DNA of 64,000 nucleotides from Bugula neritina (taxonomy: Eukaryota > Bryozoa > Gymnolaemata > Cheilostomatida > Bugulidae). Numbering within the stretch: position 1 is the stretch's first letter; each line of letters starts with the position of its first letter. Under the pieces are notes generated by a model that worked only from the letters and a program-made list of their open reading frames with translations, had not been told where the DNA came from and made no database searches. The stretch covers positions 2,680,162 to 2,744,161 of the forward strand of contig OZ037770.1 of the NCBI GenBank assembly GCA_964035545.1, in the 5' to 3' direction. A program made the translations under genes and the position numbers. Positions 62,090-64,000 of this stretch are shown piece by piece.

Positions 62090-63972
62090 ATGGAACCAAC
62101 CCCGCCACCTGGAAGTAGGCCAAAGTTCAGAGGTCGTGGCCGCCGGTACAGTAAAGATGTGGAGTTTTATGAGGTGCCACCAGATGTAAAGACGTCTGCA
62201 CAAATCGTCAGCGAGGCTAAACGAGAATTGGAGGTAACTGCCAGTTGTATTTAGAGTTTCAATAGTTCACTGATATATTATAAAGAATTTCTTCACGCAT
62301 GTTTATAGTCACTATTCCTGTTAGAAACCCTAGTGGAAAGGGTTTTCTTGATGGGCTAAGGATTCAGACGGGGCACAGGAGTAATTATGACTGGATGCCC
62401 TTCCTAACATCACCAATGGTCTTTGTCAGGGAGAGGGGGGGTTCGAACCCATGACTTTGTGTATCGGCTCTAACCTCTTGCACCCTATGCAATATAACAT
62501 AATATGATCCTTACTTGTTATGCCTAAAGAAGTTGGTGGAATGGAAAAGCACTCAATATGTTGATACACTTTACAGTTTATGTTTCTAAACCTGAGTGGT
62601 GAAACTTGTTCTCAAATCGAATACTATTTATACAGAGTTGTGTGAAATGAAAATGAGTTTAAAGCTGAGATAGTTTTTAGCAGTTCTGTATTATTAGCTT
62701 CAAATGCTCTGGTAAACAATAGCAAGCAGAGGTGAAGGAACGTTACTTTGATAAAATCAATAGTCCTGTTTTGTTAGATGTCATTTTTAACTTGAAAATA
62801 GATTTCCTTCAGGTTCAGTCTTGAGAAAAGTTGGTATTTATTGATATTCACTGTTTTATTATTGATTGTATTTTTATGTTAGGCTAAGGTGAATCTCCGT
62901 GATAAAGTTCGGGGCGTGGCAACTACCCGCCCTTACACTCCCAGAGAAGATAACAGAACTCTGTTCGGGGCTACTTCAAATGACTCACTAGAAAGGGCAG
63001 CTAGTTCTTTGAGGTGGTGGTTGTTGATTGTTTGTATTGTATAAATACTAATCCTAAATGCATAAATATAACACTATATATTATAGTAATAATATAAATA
63101 GAAATATTATATTATATTAAATATGTAATGTAATATTATATATGTAGTATGACATAATATTGAATATATACATCTAATAGTAAGTATATAAATATAATCC
63201 TACATATATAGTATAGTATTGAATATATAAACACAATATTATAAAATAAATATAATAGTATATACTTATTATATTATATTAAGACACCATAATTTGATAT
63301 AATATATTTATATAATAATAGGATATGACAGAAAAGTTGAGAATATGTTCAAAGTCAGATTAATTTAGAATAACACAGCCATTAATATTAAATTAGACAA
63401 GCTATAATGCATACTGTAACCCTACCAAGAATTGTTTTGCTGAAGTAGAGGTTTCCTAACTACTCGTACCTAACATTACCTTTTCTTTTAGTATAAACTC
63501 TCAGTTTCTCGAGGGACTGGGAGCGTCCCGACCTTCTAGTGCCATTGGTTCAAGGCCGCTCAGTGGACTGAGGCCGCTGTCAGGGTCCAGTACGTCTGCA
63601 GTTCCTGACTCACCTACACGTTCCGTGGTTCTGGGTTCTTCCGCATCCTCTTCCAGACGTCTGGCGCCTCTAGAACGAGGAGCCACTCTGATAGTGAGTG
63701 GATCTCTCTGTTATATACTCTTTGTTATAATTATACTCTCTGTTATATACTCTTTGTTATATACTCTCTGTTATATTGTCTCTGTTATATACTCTTTGTC
63801 TTCTAATATTCAGGACGACGGAAAGCCACCTCGGCCAAACTCCGGGGAGAATAAAAAAAGAGCAAAAAGTCGTCTACTCCACAACTCCACCCCTGCCAAC
63901 ACCCCTACTGGCAGTGACGGAGAAACCCCTCGGTCGGGGTCACTGACTGACCTAAAGCTGTCGGATGATAAG
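62090..63972 (+). CDS. ARMC2: ARMC2 (armadillo repeat-containing 2), first four coding exons, 3' partial
   Basis: Exons 62090-62233, 62883-63013, 63492-63693 and 63814-63972 give 212 residues, with all GT-AG junctions in phase and a donor (AAG/gtaatt) leading out of the window. The N-terminal block KTSAQIVSEAKRELE, followed by TTRPYTPRED and RTLFG, matches the conserved start of animal ARMC2 (KTSAEIISEA, RPFTP and LFG in the human protein). A Ser/Pro-rich, disordered stretch follows (SSAIGSRPLSGLRPLSGSST; ENKKRAKSRLLHNSTPANTP). The armadillo repeats would come later. Known role: ARMC2 is needed to build motile cilia and sperm flagella, and its algal counterpart acts as an intraflagellar-transport adaptor for radial spokes. 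Intron 1 carries an antisense SINE. Confidence 0.82.
62304..62483 (-). mobile_element. tRNA-derived SINE in ARMC2 intron 1
   Basis: In minus orientation: degraded head, B box gggttcgaacccc (about 62441-62450), body ggcatccagtcataattact and tail ending gtgactataaac, as in the copies at 17291 and 35338. Confidence 0.75.
63060..63320. repeat. AT-rich low-complexity tract in ARMC2 intron 2
   Basis: Irregular repeats of tataatattatatta-type words; no unit length is fixed. Confidence 0.6.
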
Positions 63973-64000
63973 GTAATTCATCGTTACGTCATACAACGTG

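Noticed and set aside
63501-63686. 61-codon minus-strand frame rich in Arg and Glu
   Set aside because: It is the antisense shadow of ARMC2 exon 3.

Overview
This is a 64-kb piece of an AT-rich animal genome. Genes are built from small exons with GT-AG introns, and both introns and spacers are crowded with tandem repeats, tRNA-derived SINEs and short DNA transposons. Peptide-receptor-like GPCRs, a mitochondrial malic enzyme and the ciliary gene ARMC2 indicate a metazoan, probably a marine spiralian-type invertebrate. The species cannot be fixed from this sequence, and no bacterial or plasmid features are present.

Layout. At the left edge is the 5' part of a gene for a small secreted glycine-rich protein (minus strand, 17-579). 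From 0.6 to 9.3 kb there is mostly non-coding DNA with SINE pieces, a long (CT)n tract, a 17-bp satellite and two short inverted-repeat transposons. From 9.3 to 21.9 kb lies a complete 13-exon malic enzyme gene (minus strand, 600 aa). Its introns carry at least seven different minisatellites. Its intron 7 contains an unrelated three-exon gene on the opposite strand (14029-15161) that encodes a 130-residue secreted protein, possibly a peptide-hormone precursor. From 25.6 to 34.2 kb is a complete 12-exon gene for an unrecognised 291-residue single-pass membrane protein (minus strand). Two intronless GPCR genes of 318 codons each face one another tail to tail (35816-36772 plus, 41302-42258 minus).

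From 44.5 to 59.4 kb the window is a graveyard with isolated exons: a MADF-domain gene inside a PIF/Harbinger-like element, a transposase-like ORF, degenerate immunoglobulin-like repeats, a roughly 1.06-kb tandem duplication, a GC-rich proline-rich exon, zinc-finger-like remnants, a reverse-transcriptase fragment and an orphan terminal exon resembling the start of a UBX domain. The right edge (62090-63972) holds the first four exons of ARMC2 (plus strand), which runs out of the window.

I rebuilt splice structures by hand from GT-AG sites and reading phase. All malic enzyme, membrane-protein, nested-gene and ARMC2 junctions keep phase. The most notable observations are: intronic minisatellites whose monomers are made of splice-signal words (CAG/GTAAGT, TACTAAC, ACT/GTGAGT); the antisense nested secreted-peptide gene; a leucine in the malic enzyme where the active-site arginine of the IHDRGH-type motif is expected; and a MITE colinear with the end of the MADF-encoding transposon.
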